The notes below the pieces were generated by a model. It saw only the letters and a list, made by a program, of their open reading frames with translations, searched no databases and was not told the origin of the DNA. The translations under genes were made by a program, and so were the position numbers. A stretch of 64,000 bases of DNA. Origin: Gilliamella sp. ESL0443. GTDB taxonomy: Bacteria; Pseudomonadota; Gammaproteobacteria; Enterobacterales; Orbaceae. Position 1 is the first letter of the stretch, and each line of letters begins with the position of its first letter. Of this stretch, positions 29,158 through 39,787 are shown piece after piece. Location of the stretch: contig NZ_CP048263.1 in the NCBI RefSeq assembly GCF_019469165.1, positions 1,798,001-1,862,000 of the forward strand. Reading direction: 5' to 3'.

Positions 29158-31545
29158 ATGAAAAAATTATCGCTTTCTCGTATTGCTATAGCTATAACAT
29201 TTTCTTTGTACAATTATAGCAGCCCAAGTTATGCAATAGATTTACCAAAAAATGACACTACTAATCCGCAGTGTCTTGTTGGTGTACCTAAATTTGAGCG
29301 ACCAATTGTTAATGGAGATATAAATACATTACCTATTAATGCAGAAGCAGATGAGTTTGAAGGACTTTATCCTAATTTAGCTATTTACAAAGGTCGTGTT
29401 TATGTAGAGCAAGGCAATCGTACAGTTTTAGCTGATAAAGTGACGATTGACTCAAAAGATGCAAATAATCGGATGGTTACACTCGATGGTGATATCACTT
29501 ATCAAGATAATATGATACAAACCAAAGGTAACCACGCATCAATGAATCTAAATAGCAATGATGCGAATATAAATCCAAGTGAGTATCAATTAGTTAATAG
29601 ACTTGGACGAGGTGAAGCCGATGAGATCAAACTTGAAAAGAATCGCTATGTAATTCTTAAAAATGGTAGTTTTACCTCCTGTCCTGTAGGAGATAGTGCT
29701 TGGAATATTACAGGTTCAACAATTATTCACGATAATGAAGAACAGTTGTTGGAAGTTTGGAATGCGGTATTTAGAATAGAGAAAGTACCTGTTCTTTACT
29801 CACCTTATTTACAATTGCCTACAGGCAATAAAAGACGATCAGGATTGTTAATTCCTAATTTTGGTTACGATAGTGTTGATGGTATCGATTTTTCATTACC
29901 GTATTATTGGAACATTGCTCCAAATTATGATGCAACTATAACACCACGAATACTACAACACCGTGGTGTACAGTTACAAACTGAGTTTCGCTACTTAAAT
30001 CAATTAGGATTAGGGACTTTCGCTTTTGACTGGTTACAGCATGATAATCAATACAGTGACGATAGAAAAAAATCAACAAATGGCAACAGATACGATAACA
30101 ATCGTAATCGATGGTTATTCTATTGGAAAAACGACGAATTAATTAACTACAATTGGCGTTTTATAGCTGATACTACACGAGTCAGTGACAATCAATATTT
30201 AACAGATCTCAGTTCTAAATATGCGTCTCAAACAGCTGGATATCTGACTCAGTTTTATAAATTAGCATACAATGATGAAAATTGGGATGTTGCTTTAGGT
30301 TACAAACACTTCCAACCATTCCACTATGATATTCTTTACCAAACTCAGCCTCAATTAGATATCAACTATTATAACTACGAGCTGGGACCATTAAAATTTA
30401 AGACTTTTTCACAACTTTCTCATTTTATAAATTCAACAGATAATGAACCCGAAGCTTGGCGAGTCCATATAGAACCAACTATCAATTATACAGTTACAAA
30501 TTCTTGGGCAAATTTATCTGCAGAAACTGGTTTTATGGCAACTCATTACAACCAGAAAAACATATTTAAATATAATAATAATCTTGAACACATAAAAGAA
30601 GGGATAAAGTTAGATCGCACAGTAAATCGTTTTATACCGAGATTTAGTATTGATGGTAAAGTAATTTTTGAAAGAGACTTTGATCTAATCGATGGGTATA
30701 GCCAAACACTCGAACCTAGAGTGAAATATACTTATAACCCTTATCGTAACCAATCAAATATTGGAAATTACGATTCCACACTCTTACAAGCTGATTACAT
30801 TGGTTTATTTAGAGATCAAACATATAGTGGTTTAGACCGTATTGCATCAACAAATAAACTTTCAACGGGTGTAACTACACGTTTTTATGATAGTAACAAA
30901 GTTGAAAAATTTAATATGTCCTTAGGGCAAATTACCTATTTTACAAAATCTAAAACCGGTGATCACAATAATGAATTAGATAAAAATTCTGATACAGGTA
31001 GTGTCACTTGGGCAACAGATAATTTCTGGCGAATTAGTGACGATATTATTTTCCGAAGCGGGATTCAATACGACACCCGTATTGATACTATTTCGCTAGC
31101 CAATACAACGTTTGAATATCGACCATCGGGTGACAAATTAATTCAATTATCTTATCGTTATGCCAATCGTAACTATATTGACACTGTAGATGACAGGTAT
31201 AAGTATTCCGCATATAAAGGTTACAAACAAGATCTTTCTCAAGCCGGCATTATGGTTAGTTGGCCACTATCTGAAAAAGTGAGTGCTGTGGGATCTTATT
31301 ATTATGATATTAAGCAAAAACAGATTTCAGACAGTTTTATTGGGGTAAATTATAGCGACTGCTGTTGGGGAGTAACCGTACAATATGGACGCAAATTAAC
31401 CGACTGGGATAACACAGAACATATAAGTAAATACAAAAACAAACTGTCAATTAACTTTGAACTTAAAGGTTTAGGAAGTAATCGTGACACGCAAGCCAAA
31501 ATGTTAAACTTTGGTAAATTACCTTATACAACAACATTTGAATAA
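29158..31545 (+). CDS. lptD: LPS-assembly protein LptD
   Basis: Outer-membrane beta-barrel that inserts lipopolysaccharide at the cell surface with LptE. A signal peptide ends near SYA at residue 26. The periplasmic OstA jellyroll follows (about 50-190; NADEFEG-like and VYVEQGNRTVLADK stretches), then the large C-terminal barrel. The four cysteines needed for the interdomain disulfides are present: C39, one in FTSCPVGD, and the pair in YSDCCWGV. Length is 795 aa (E. coli 784). A TATAAT lies at 29113-29118. surA follows 62 bases downstream, as in E. coli, so lptD heads lptD-surA-rsmA-apaH. Confidence 0.96.
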   Translation: MKKLSLSRIAIAITFSLYNYSSPSYAIDLPKNDTTNPQCLVGVPKFERPIVNGDINTLPINAEADEFEGLYPNLAIYKGRVYVEQGNRTVLADKVTIDSKDANNRMVTLDGDITYQDNMIQTKGNHASMNLNSNDANINPSEYQLVNRLGRGEADEIKLEKNRYVILKNGSFTSCPVGDSAWNITGSTIIHDNEEQLLEVWNAVFRIEKVPVLYSPYLQLPTGNKRRSGLLIPNFGYDSVDGIDFSLPYYWNIAPNYDATITPRILQHRGVQLQTEFRYLNQLGLGTFAFDWLQHDNQYSDDRKKSTNGNRYDNNRNRWLFYWKNDELINYNWRFIADTTRVSDNQYLTDLSSKYASQTAGYLTQFYKLAYNDENWDVALGYKHFQPFHYDILYQTQPQLDINYYNYELGPLKFKTFSQLSHFINSTDNEPEAWRVHIEPTINYTVTNSWANLSAETGFMATHYNQKNIFKYNNNLEHIKEGIKLDRTVNRFIPRFSIDGKVIFERDFDLIDGYSQTLEPRVKYTYNPYRNQSNIGNYDSTLLQADYIGLFRDQTYSGLDRIASTNKLSTGVTTRFYDSNKVEKFNMSLGQITYFTKSKTGDHNNELDKNSDTGSVTWATDNFWRISDDIIFRSGIQYDTRIDTISLANTTFEYRPSGDKLIQLSYRYANRNYIDTVDDRYKYSAYKGYKQDLSQAGIMVSWPLSEKVSAVGSYYYDIKQKQISDSFIGVNYSDCCWGVTVQYGRKLTDWDNTEHISKYKNKLSINFELKGLGSNRDTQAKMLNFGKLPYTTTFE

Positions 31546-31607
31546 ACATACTAATAAATTTATTGTGGGAAATTTAATACCGCAACAACATAATGAGTTG
31601 AGTAAAT

Positions 31608-32921
31608 ATGAAATTATTAAAACTTTTTATTGCATTAAACTTGAGTGTTAATTTAGTGCTCTTTACACCTTTTTCAGCAAATGCAGCTCCAAAAGTGGTA
31701 GAACAGGTTGCAGCTGTTGTGAATAACAACGTCATTTTAGAAAGTGATGTTAGTGACATGCTCAAAACGATTAAAGCGAGCGCCGATCCTAAATCTTTAC
31801 CTAATGATAAAATACTTAGAAAACAAATTATTGATCGCCTTGTTGTTGAAAAATTAATTTTACAAAGAGCGGCTAAAGCAAAAATTACTATTAGTGATGA
31901 TGAAGTTACCGCCGCAATCGATAGAATAGCTGCTGAAAATGGTATGACAATAGATCAACTAAGAAGCAGATTATCAACTATGGGCATGAGCTATAGCACT
32001 TATCGTGATCGTATTCATACTGATATGCTAATAGAACAAGCGCGCTTGCATGAAGTTCGACCTAGAATCAAAGTCTCTAACAGAGAAGTAGAACATTTAA
32101 CCAAAACAATAGCTAACCAACCAACTAACAATATTGATGTTAAAATTAGTCATATTCTCATTACTATTCCAGAAAAAGCGTCTAAACAACAAGTTGATAG
32201 TGCTACCAATAAAGCGATGGACATCATCAATCGTGCAAAAAAAGGGGAAAATTTTGCTAAATTAGCCGCGTCATACTCAAATGATGATCTTGCTTTAAAA
32301 GGTGGATCAATGGGCTGGAAAAAGTTAAATGAGTTACCTACTATTTTTGAGGAACGACTAATTCGAGCGCCAAAAGGAAGTATTATAGGACCAATTCGCT
32401 CTGGAGTTGGGATTCACATATTAAAAGTTGACGATAACCGTTCTGAAACACCACAAAAAATTACACTTCAAGAAGTTAATGCTCGTCATATTTTAATTAA
32501 AACCAACGTATTAGTTACCGATCAGGTGGCTAAACAAAAATTAATTAACATTCGCAAAGCCATTACCAGCGGAGCAACAACTTTTGCTGCAGCAGCAAAA
32601 GCTAACTCAGAAGACACTGGTTCAAAAGATAGTGGTGGTAATTTAGGATGGAATAGGCCAGAAGTTTATGATGAAGGTTTCAGGACTGCATTATCACAAT
32701 TGAAAAAGGGTGAAATCAGTCAACCAATAAAATCATCTTATGGTTGGCATATAATCCAACTAATTGATACCAGACAAACTGACGGTACAAACTTAGTTAA
32801 AAAAGATCAAGCTTATCGTATGATTTTCAATAGAAAATTTGCTGAAGAAGCACAAGTTTGGATTCAAGAGTTAAAAGGTGATGCATATATCAAAATTACA
32901 GGTGACGGTAAGAATGAATAA
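31608..32921 (+). CDS. surA: Periplasmic chaperone/prolyl isomerase SurA
   Basis: Main chaperone delivering outer-membrane proteins to the BAM complex. There is a signal peptide ending in NAAPK (about 25), the N-terminal chaperone domain with [15 protein letters not shown], then two parvulin domains: the first from [11 protein letters not shown] to [10 protein letters not shown] (about 180-285), the second from [11 protein letters not shown] to [10 protein letters not shown] (about 292-390), and a C-terminal helix. Length is 437 aa (E. coli 428). Its 3' end overlaps rsmA by 8 bases. pdxA, which follows surA in E. coli, is missing. Confidence 0.96.
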   Translation: MKLLKLFIALNLSVNLVLFTPFSANAAPKVVEQVAAVVNNNVILESDVSDMLKTIKASADPKSLPNDKILRKQIIDRLVVEKLILQRAAKAKITISDDEVTAAIDRIAAENGMTIDQLRSRLSTMGMSYSTYRDRIHTDMLIEQARLHEVRPRIKVSNREVEHLTKTIANQPTNNIDVKISHILITIPEKASKQQVDSATNKAMDIINRAKKGENFAKLAASYSNDDLALKGGSMGWKKLNELPTIFEERLIRAPKGSIIGPIRSGVGIHILKVDDNRSETPQKITLQEVNARHILIKTNVLVTDQVAKQKLINIRKAITSGATTFAAAAKANSEDTGSKDSGGNLGWNRPEVYDEGFRTALSQLKKGEISQPIKSSYGWHIIQLIDTRQTDGTNLVKKDQAYRMIFNRKFAEEAQVWIQELKGDAYIKITGDGKNE

Positions 32922-33711
32922 TCGTGTTCATCAAGGTCATTTTGCCCGTAAACGATTTGGTCAAAACTTTCTACATGATAATTATATTATTGAAAGTATT
33001 GTGGCAGCCATACAACCTAAGAAAGGAGAAGCACTGGTTGAAATAGGACCAGGGCTTGCCGCATTGACAGTACCTGTAAGTAAATTGGTAGATCATTTAA
33101 CTGTTATTGAGATTGATAGAGATTTAGCTAGCCGATTAGTTGAAAATCCTTTTTTACAAAATAAAATCAGTGTGATTGAACAAGACGCACTAAATTTTGA
33201 TTTCAACAAATTGTCCGATACATTAGGTCAACCTCTGAGAGTTTTTGGTAATTTACCTTATAATATTTCAACACCATTGATGTTTCACTTATTCGAATAT
33301 GCACCAATCATTACTGATATGCATTTTATGCTGCAAAAAGAGGTTGTTACTCGTTTAGTTGCTGCACCTAACAGCAAAAGTTATGGTCGATTGAGTGTTA
33401 TGGCACAATACTACTGCCAAATCATCCCTGTTTTAGAAGTACCACCTACAGCTTTTAAACCAGCACCTAAAGTTGATTCAGCTGTAGTTAAACTAATACC
33501 TTACAAAGAAAAGCCCTATTTAGTTAATGATATTAAAGTACTATCACGTATTACTACCGAAGCTTTTAACCAAAGACGTAAAACAATTCGTAATAGCTTA
33601 AGTAATTTATTTAACAGTGAGCAAATAGCTGAATTAGGTATTGACCCGAATTTACGTGCGGAAAATTTGACAGTACAACAATATTGTCTGTTAGCAAACG
33701 CTTGGAAATAA
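32914..33711 (+). CDS. rsmA: 16S rRNA dimethyladenosine transferase RsmA (KsgA)
   Basis: Dimethylates A1518 and A1519 of 16S rRNA late in 30S assembly. I start it at ATG 32914 ([20 protein letters not shown]), which overlaps the surA stop; the longer frame from 32878 runs through surA coding. Motifs are QNFLHD, the SAM-binding [16 protein letters not shown], and the catalytic NLPYNIST. Length is 265 aa (E. coli 273). apaH follows after 4 bases; apaG, usual between them, is absent. Confidence 0.96.
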   Translation: MNNRVHQGHFARKRFGQNFLHDNYIIESIVAAIQPKKGEALVEIGPGLAALTVPVSKLVDHLTVIEIDRDLASRLVENPFLQNKISVIEQDALNFDFNKLSDTLGQPLRVFGNLPYNISTPLMFHLFEYAPIITDMHFMLQKEVVTRLVAAPNSKSYGRLSVMAQYYCQIIPVLEVPPTAFKPAPKVDSAVVKLIPYKEKPYLVNDIKVLSRITTEAFNQRRKTIRNSLSNLFNSEQIAELGIDPNLRAENLTVQQYCLLANAWK

Positions 33712-33715
33712 CCTT

Positions 33716-34528
33716 ATGGCAAATCTAATAATTGGTGATATTCACGGCTGTTATGATGAGTTTATGCGACTATTAGAGAAAGCTGATTTTTCATCATCAG
33801 ATACCTTATGGCTTACTGGAGATTTAGTTGCTAGAGGACCAAAATCACTTGAAGTTCTTAGATTTGTAAAACAAAACAGCGAACAAACAAGATTAGTTTT
33901 AGGTAACCACGACTTACATTTACTCTCAATTTACGCCAATGTTACACCATCAAAAAAGAAGGATAATCTTGACGAACTCATCCACGCTGATGATTTCGAT
34001 GAACTAATGAATTGGTTGCGTAAACAACCATTAATTCAAATAGATGAAAAATTAAAACTTATTATGACTCATGCCGGAATATCTCCACAATGGGATCTTG
34101 AAACATTGAAAAAATGTGCTAATGATCTTCATCAGGTTTTAAGTAGTGACTCATATCCCCTCTTTCTTGACAAAATGTATGGTAACTTTCCTGATGAATG
34201 GTCATATGAATTACAAGGGTTAGATCGATTACGCTTCATTGCTAATGCTTTAACAAGAATGCGTTACTGTTACGAAGATGGACGGCTTGATTTTTATTGT
34301 AAAGATCAACCAGATGAGGCTCCATCGAAACTTAAACCATGGTTTTCATTACCAAGTAAAATTCCATCAGAATATAGTATTGCTTTTGGTCATTGGGCAG
34401 CATTGAATGGAAAAGGAACACCTGAAAATATTTACGCACTCGATACAGGGTGCTGTTGGGGTGGCAAATTAACATGTTTACGATTTGAAGATAAAAAATA
34501 TTTCAAAAAGAAAAACATGAAAAATTAA
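33716..34528 (+). CDS. apaH: Symmetrical diadenosine tetraphosphatase ApaH
   Basis: Hydrolyses Ap4A to two ADP and also removes Np4 caps from RNA in E. coli. It shows the metallophosphatase signature GDIHGCYDE (7-15), GDLVARGP (36-43) and LGNHDLHLL (62-70), plus a later [10 protein letters not shown] and FGHWAAL. Length is 270 aa (E. coli 280). It is the last gene of the lptD operon; sppA follows 32 bases later and could be read through. Confidence 0.95.
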   Translation: MANLIIGDIHGCYDEFMRLLEKADFSSSDTLWLTGDLVARGPKSLEVLRFVKQNSEQTRLVLGNHDLHLLSIYANVTPSKKKDNLDELIHADDFDELMNWLRKQPLIQIDEKLKLIMTHAGISPQWDLETLKKCANDLHQVLSSDSYPLFLDKMYGNFPDEWSYELQGLDRLRFIANALTRMRYCYEDGRLDFYCKDQPDEAPSKLKPWFSLPSKIPSEYSIAFGHWAALNGKGTPENIYALDTGCCWGGKLTCLRFEDKKYFKKKNMKN

Positions 34529-34560
34529 AAATAAAAGAATAATTAAAGGGTTATTTTATT

Positions 34561-36378
34561 ATGTCTGTACTAACTGTTATAAAAGCAATATGGAAAGGTA
34601 TCAATTTAATTAGAGAAATATTTCTTAACCTAATTTTCTTAATCATAATCCTATTGATCTTTAGTGGTATTGCATTATTTAAAGAATCACAAAAGCAAGA
34701 CATCATTCCTCAATATGGCACATTAGTTATAAATCTTGAAGGCGTTATTGTCGACAACTCGCTTTATAGTGATGAATTGTATGAAATACAAAATAAATTA
34801 TATGGTAAAAGAGTAAATCTATCACGCGAAAATAGTTTATTCGATTTAGTGCAAAAAATATCACAAGCTACATCAGATCCTAATATAAATAGCATAGTCC
34901 TAAAATTGGACAACTTTGTCGGAGCAGACTTAAGTTCTTTGCAATATCTTGGTAAATATTTAAACAAATTCAAAGAGGCAAATAAGCCTATTTACGCTAT
35001 CGGTTCAAGCTTCAATCAAAGCCAATATTATTTGGCCGCTTATGCTAATAAAATCTATTTAACTCCATTAGGTGCAGTTAATGTTTTTGGATTATCCGCC
35101 AATAATTTGTACTACAAAACATTACTAGACAACTTAAAGATTAATACTCATGTTTTTCGTGTAGGAACTTATAAATCAGCTATTGAGCCATTTATCAGAG
35201 ATAATATGTCAGAAGAAGCAAGAAGTAACACATCTCGATGGTTAAACTTAATGTGGAATAACTACCTTAATGACATTTCTGCAGAACGCAAAAAAGCACC
35301 AACACAACTAGTTCCCCCAACTGGTAAAATGTTATCAGAACTAAAATCTGTTAATGGTAATATGGCCCAATACGCTTTAGCAAACGGTTTAATTGATGCT
35401 ATAAGTGATGAATTTGATTTTGAACTTGAACATAAAATAAAGCAAAAAGTCAGTATCTATGATTATAGACTTAAGGAAGATGCTGAAGAATCAAACAAAG
35501 AACCCAAAATAGCTGTTATTTTTGTGAATGGAACTATTACTAACGGCGCAAATAGCAGTAATGTAGCCGGTAGCCAAGATATTGTTAAACAATTAAGAGA
35601 TATTCGTAATAAATTACAAAGAAATAATATACAGGCTATCGTACTCAGAGTAAATAGTCCAGGAGGAAGTGTCGAAGCTTCAGAAGCAATTCGCAGTGAA
35701 CTAGAAACTTTACGTCGTTACCAAATCCCGGTTGTTGTTTCTATGGGTGGTATGGCTGCTTCTGGAGGATACTGGATATCAACTGCATCTGATTATATTA
35801 TCGCTAGTCCGAATACGATTACAGGTTCTATAGGTATTTTTGGCATTTTACCAACCTTTGAAAACTCACTTTCTCATATTGGTGTTTATAACGATGGGGT
35901 TTCAACCTCACCATTGGCAAATAACAGCCTAACTCAAAATTTATCCGATGAAATGAATCAATTCATTCAACTGAATATTGATAATGGTTACTTGAATTTC
36001 ATCTCTTTGGTAGCAAAAGCTCGTAATATGACGCCAGAACAAGTAGATCATATAGCTCAAGGGCAAGTTTGGCTCGGCTCCGAAGGAAGTAAAAATGGCT
36101 TAGTGGATAAATTAGGGGATTTTGACGATGCGGTTGACATGGCTGCAACATTAGCCAATATTTCTAATTATAAAATAGATTGGCAAAAGCCTGAAGGAAG
36201 CTGGTTCAATGCACTTTACTCAGATATGCTTGCTATGATGCCAAAATCAACAGCAGAGGTATTTTTTGAGCATATCCCAGAAGTAAAACAAATCAAGCAG
36301 CAAGTTTCACTATGGGATAAGTTCCAAGATTCACAAAACCGTTATATCTACTGTCTAAACTGTGCTGATGTTCGATAA
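34561..36378 (+). CDS. sppA: Signal peptide peptidase SppA (protease IV)
   Basis: Inner-membrane serine protease that digests cleaved signal peptides in the periplasm. An N-terminal TM helix (about 21-43) anchors the protein. The tandem domains carry the catalytic dyad: Lys in VGTYKSAIEPF (first half) and Ser in GGMAASGGYWI (second half). Length is 605 aa (E. coli 618), so this is the long, two-domain form. AAAGGG lies just upstream of the ATG. The gene ends at the convergent hairpin shared with the yejM-like gene. Confidence 0.95.
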   Translation: MSVLTVIKAIWKGINLIREIFLNLIFLIIILLIFSGIALFKESQKQDIIPQYGTLVINLEGVIVDNSLYSDELYEIQNKLYGKRVNLSRENSLFDLVQKISQATSDPNINSIVLKLDNFVGADLSSLQYLGKYLNKFKEANKPIYAIGSSFNQSQYYLAAYANKIYLTPLGAVNVFGLSANNLYYKTLLDNLKINTHVFRVGTYKSAIEPFIRDNMSEEARSNTSRWLNLMWNNYLNDISAERKKAPTQLVPPTGKMLSELKSVNGNMAQYALANGLIDAISDEFDFELEHKIKQKVSIYDYRLKEDAEESNKEPKIAVIFVNGTITNGANSSNVAGSQDIVKQLRDIRNKLQRNNIQAIVLRVNSPGGSVEASEAIRSELETLRRYQIPVVVSMGGMAASGGYWISTASDYIIASPNTITGSIGIFGILPTFENSLSHIGVYNDGVSTSPLANNSLTQNLSDEMNQFIQLNIDNGYLNFISLVAKARNMTPEQVDHIAQGQVWLGSEGSKNGLVDKLGDFDDAVDMAATLANISNYKIDWQKPEGSWFNALYSDMLAMMPKSTAEVFFEHIPEVKQIKQQVSLWDKFQDSQNRYIYCLNCADVR

Positions 36379-36380
36379 TA

Positions 36381-36407
36381 AAAATCCACCTTACGGTGGA
36401 TTTTTTT
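36381..36407. terminator. Terminator between sppA and yejM-like gene
   Basis: AAAATCCACC (36381-36390) pairs with GGTGGATTTT (36395-36404) around TTAC, followed by T residues to 36407. The T-run overlaps the stop codon of the convergent gene (36406-36408), so the compact gene end doubles as terminator for sppA. Confidence 0.88.
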
Positions 36408-38220
36408 ATTTTTGTGCCTGGAAAAAATAACGCATATTATTCATTGCCGACTGGATCGTTTTATAATCAGGTGTCTTATCGACCTGATTATTATGGCAAT
36501 CAAAATAGTGGCTTATACCAAGACGATTAACAAAATAGATGTTATCTGTGGTCCGAACTGCATAAGAACTATAATTTGACATTAATAGCCAATCTCGATC
36601 GATTATTGGGCTAAATAAATCATAACCTGTTGAATAATCTGAAATATCATTTTCCACATGCAAATAATGTCGCATTATTGTTGGAACGACATCTTCATGG
36701 CTGGTAAATTTATTTATATTATCTGTGATATATTTAAGATCTTTTGCTCCAACTATGATAAAAGGCACTTTAGTTTGAGCATCAGTATAGTTACCATTAT
36801 GTCCCCAAAAACCCAGTTTATTGTCATTCATTTCTTGTGAATGGTCACCGGTTATAAAAATTAACGTATTATCTAGCGAGCCTGATCGCTTAAGTTCATC
36901 ATAGACTTTTTGAAGTAAATAATCATCATAGTAGACACTTTGCTTATAACGATTAAAAATGGGAACAGGATCAGTATTATTGCTTAATGTCATATAATTC
37001 AGCTCGCCAATTGGGTTGAATTTAACTTCAAAATAATTGGGAAAATCATAAGCATGTGGTGCATCAAAAAATAAAAATGAAAAACTTGGTTTAGATGTAT
37101 CTCTACTCTTATACCAGTTTAGCCAATCATCAGTTAACTGTTTATCTCGACTCGATGCAGATCCATCTTTACTACTAATTCTTAAGTTTTTAATGGTTAA
37201 AAATGCCGTACGATCGAATTCTGGCGCAGTAACTTTGGCTGAAGTAAATATACCTATATTATAATTTTCTTTTTGCAATGTTGTTACGAATAACGAGGGA
37301 ACTCTATTTCTTAAAAAAGCATCCCAATACGTGCCGGGGATACCATAAAAAAGTCCAAAAATACCAGTTCGAGTTGCATTCCCTGTTGAGTAATGATTAT
37401 TAAAAATTATTCCTTTATTCTGTTTCACAAAATGGTAAGTATTGGGTGAAATTTCTTGACTAAAAGTATCATAACGCCAAGAATCTAAGACAATAAACAT
37501 AATATTGGGTGTTGTAGTATTATGAGGGTTAATCATCAGCTCATTTTTAGGATAATAGATAGTTGCGTGTTGGTTCTCCTTTTCTATAAGTGTCTTACGT
37601 TGCCCTGATTTATCAAACAATCCCATTATCTTTTTCGAGGTAAATGGACGATATAATGGAATATATTCTTTAACAATCATGATGGGGGAATAGGCATAAT
37701 AAAACGCAACCATATGGATTAAATGACTAATAAAAAAACAACCGAAAAGAAATACTGTCGATACGATTAATATTCTTGAACGTTTTTGGCTAAATTTTTT
37801 ATCTAACAAATAAAGAATTAAATATTCTGCTCCAAAAGATACTAATATTAACAAAAACATCAAAACATAAGTGATCGTTGAAAAATCGACAACTTGCCCC
37901 GAGAAAACCATTGATAGCACAGATTCATTGATATGAAATCGATACTGCTGAAAAACAATAGTATCAACATACAGCACAATCTGTAACAAACTAAATAAAG
38001 CAGCTAAACAAATATTACTCAACGTTCTCTTCACCCAAATAAACGGAAAACATAAAATAAAAAGTAATAAATAAACAGAGAAAAAATGGCCTAACACGGC
38101 AAATAGAGAAAAAAAACTTCCATCCCAACTAAACGATGAACCCGGCACCAAAAAATATCGGATAGTAATGATAGACGAAATAAAAATATTTATTAATACG
38201 AACGAATAGAGTTTTTTCAT
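36406..38220 (-). CDS. yejM: YejM/LapC-like inner-membrane protein (DUF3413, sulfatase fold)
   Basis: Resembles E. coli YejM (PbgA/LapC), which senses LPS at the periplasmic face and adjusts LpxC degradation through LapB. Five N-terminal TM helices (about 5-25, 35-60, 66-90, 112-140, 150-178) are followed by a linker and a periplasmic alkaline-phosphatase/sulfatase fold (about 235-600) with IMFIVLDSWRYDTF, NHYSTGNATRTGIFGLFYGIPGTYW (in parts), FLFFDAPHAYDFP and FITGDHSQEMND. Length is 604 aa (E. coli 586). In E. coli the domain lacks catalytic activity. Here a Thr stands in NATRTGIF where active sulfatases have their nucleophile. The gene stands alone, with 192 bases upstream to moaE. Confidence 0.88.
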   Translation of the reverse strand: MKKLYSFVLINIFISSIITIRYFLVPGSSFSWDGSFFSLFAVLGHFFSVYLLLFILCFPFIWVKRTLSNICLAALFSLLQIVLYVDTIVFQQYRFHINESVLSMVFSGQVVDFSTITYVLMFLLILVSFGAEYLILYLLDKKFSQKRSRILIVSTVFLFGCFFISHLIHMVAFYYAYSPIMIVKEYIPLYRPFTSKKIMGLFDKSGQRKTLIEKENQHATIYYPKNELMINPHNTTTPNIMFIVLDSWRYDTFSQEISPNTYHFVKQNKGIIFNNHYSTGNATRTGIFGLFYGIPGTYWDAFLRNRVPSLFVTTLQKENYNIGIFTSAKVTAPEFDRTAFLTIKNLRISSKDGSASSRDKQLTDDWLNWYKSRDTSKPSFSFLFFDAPHAYDFPNYFEVKFNPIGELNYMTLSNNTDPVPIFNRYKQSVYYDDYLLQKVYDELKRSGSLDNTLIFITGDHSQEMNDNKLGFWGHNGNYTDAQTKVPFIIVGAKDLKYITDNINKFTSHEDVVPTIMRHYLHVENDISDYSTGYDLFSPIIDRDWLLMSNYSSYAVRTTDNIYFVNRLGISHYFDCHNNQVDKTPDYKTIQSAMNNMRYFFQAQK

Positions 38221-38344
38221 ATAGCTCCACGAGCAATAGGATTAAAAATTTTTAATAATAGCGATTTTTCTACTTAAAATTAATACTTTCCTCAAAATTT
38301 TTAACAAAAAAAGATAAATATGAAGAGATTAATATAAGCTTAAC

Positions 38345-38366
38345 AAAAAAGGCTCATTTTTGAGCC
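38345..38366 (-). terminator. Terminator of moaCDE
   Basis: GGCTCA (38351-38356) pairs with TGAGCC (38361-38366) around TTTT, and on the minus strand is followed by six T residues. It lies about 46 bases beyond the moaE stop. Confidence 0.82.
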
Positions 38367-38412
38367 TCTGAAGACATTTTGATGATGAAATCTATTATAG
38401 ACTAAATAAATA

Positions 38413-38856
38413 TTAATACCATTTCTTCAATGCATTTATATCGGATTGCTTGGCTTCTACCCAATTTTCGCCACTAGAGGTCTGTTCCTTCTTCCAAAAT
38501 GGTGCCTCATTTTTTAGTACATCCATAATAAACTCCGCAGAAGCAAAAGCATCACTGCGGTGTGCTGCACTAACACCAACAAAAACAATACTTTCATTTG
38601 CATAAATTTGACCGACACGATGGACTATTGCAACACGATTAATCGACCATCTATCTCTGGCTTGATTAATAATATTGCACAGCACCTTTTCAGTCATTTC
38701 TGCATAATGCTCTAACGTTAAACTTATAACTTGGTTTTCAAAACTACGCACCTTACCCATAAAAGTCACTACAGCACCATCTATAGGCGATTGATACAGC
38801 CAAGTTATTAATGAATTCACATCAATGGGCGATTGATTAACCTGAATAATGTTCAC
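38413..38856 (-). CDS. moaE: Molybdopterin synthase catalytic subunit MoaE, GTG start
   Basis: Large subunit of molybdopterin synthase, which adds the dithiolene sulfurs to cPMP. The core is DGAVVTFMGKVR, LTLEHYAEMTEK, IVHRVGQI, FVGVSAAHRSDAF, LKNEAPFWKKEQT and WVEA, with catalytic lysines in the KNEAPFWKKE region. The longer frame from 38928 runs through the end of moaD. I choose the GTG at 38854-38856 (MNIIQVNQSP), with AGGTGG 8 bases upstream, overlapping the moaD stop region. This gives 147 aa against 150 in E. coli. Confidence 0.93.
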   Translation of the reverse strand: MNIIQVNQSPIDVNSLITWLYQSPIDGAVVTFMGKVRSFENQVISLTLEHYAEMTEKVLCNIINQARDRWSINRVAIVHRVGQIYANESIVFVGVSAAHRSDAFASAEFIMDVLKNEAPFWKKEQTSSGENWVEAKQSDINALKKWY

Positions 38857-38860
38857 GCTG

Positions 38861-39106
38861 TTAACCACCTGTAACGGGAGGGAAAAAAGCAATTTCATCA
38901 CCCTTTTCAATGACATAGTCATAGTCAACTAAAGTCTGATTAACTGCACACAATACTGTTTTTTCTTTTAAAGCTAATACCCACTTATCACCATGCAAAC
39001 TAAGGTGATCTAAAAGTTGATTTATTGACATTTGCTCTACCGATAATTCAAGTTTATCAACCCCAATTAATTCTCTAATTTGTGCAAAAAAAATAATTTT
39101 GTTCAT
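38861..39106 (-). CDS. moaD: Molybdopterin synthase sulfur carrier MoaD
   Basis: Ubiquitin-like sulfur carrier of molybdopterin synthase. It ends in the required PPVTGG, whose C-terminal Gly is thiocarboxylated. I start at the ATG at 39104-39106 (MNKIIFFAQIREL), giving 81 aa exactly as in E. coli; the upstream ATG at 39154 lies inside moaC. It sits between moaC (7-base gap) and moaE (4-base gap). Confidence 0.94.
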   Translation of the reverse strand: MNKIIFFAQIRELIGVDKLELSVEQMSINQLLDHLSLHGDKWVLALKEKTVLCAVNQTLVDYDYVIEKGDEIAFFPPVTGG

Positions 39107-39113
39107 AGTAGTA

Positions 39114-39599
39114 TCACTGCTCTGCTGCATTAAATTCGCCCGATTTACCACCAATTTTATTCAGTAAACGAACTTGATTAATAACCATATCTTTTTGATT
39201 AGCTTTACACATATCATATATCGTTAATGCAGCAACTGAAGCAGCAACTAAGGCCTCCATTTCGACACCAGTTTGCCCCCTTAGCCGACAAATTGATTCA
39301 ATCCTAATGCTGTGATTTTCAAATACAGGTTCAATATTAACTTCAATTTTACTTAGAAGTAATGGATGACAAAGTGGAATCAAATCCCATGTTCGTTTAG
39401 CCGCTTGAATACCGGCAATTCTCGCTGTTGCAAAAACATCACCTTTATGATGTTTCCCTTCAATAATTAGGTTAAATGTTTCAGCATTCATTAATACTAT
39501 TGACTCGGCTCGAGCTTCTCGTAAAGTTAACTTTTTTTCAGAAACATCAACCATATGTGCATCACCATGTTGATTAATGTGTGAAAATGATGCTGACAT
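39114..39599 (-). CDS. moaC: Cyclic pyranopterin monophosphate synthase MoaC
   Basis: Converts the MoaA product (3',8-cyclo-GTP) to cPMP in molybdenum cofactor synthesis. Conserved parts are [34 protein letters not shown] and [26 protein letters not shown] (in parts) with catalytic Lys residues. Length is 161 aa, identical to E. coli. It is the first gene of moaCDE; moaA and moaB, which precede moaC in E. coli, are not here, and the region upstream to priA holds no other gene. Confidence 0.96.
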   Translation of the reverse strand: MSASFSHINQHGDAHMVDVSEKKLTLREARAESIVLMNAETFNLIIEGKHHKGDVFATARIAGIQAAKRTWDLIPLCHPLLLSKIEVNIEPVFENHSIRIESICRLRGQTGVEMEALVAASVAALTIYDMCKANQKDMVINQVRLLNKIGGKSGEFNAAEQ

Positions 39600-39787
39600 T
39601 TTTAACTACCTTTAAATATTATGCTTTAACTTGCTGTTCAAGATAACAAATTTTGTTTATGGATACTACTATCATATAAATAAAGTTTTTAGATAGTTAA
39701 CTCAAAAATAATTAATTTCTCTATGTAACTTTTGCGAGTTAAATAAAATCTGCGTACAATATCAATTTTTAATAATAGTGATTGTTA

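Noticed and set aside
38857-38928. Longer moaE product starting at an ATG inside moaD
   Set aside because: The extra residues come from translating the end of moaD out of frame. The GTG at 38856 has a better ribosome site and gives the family length.
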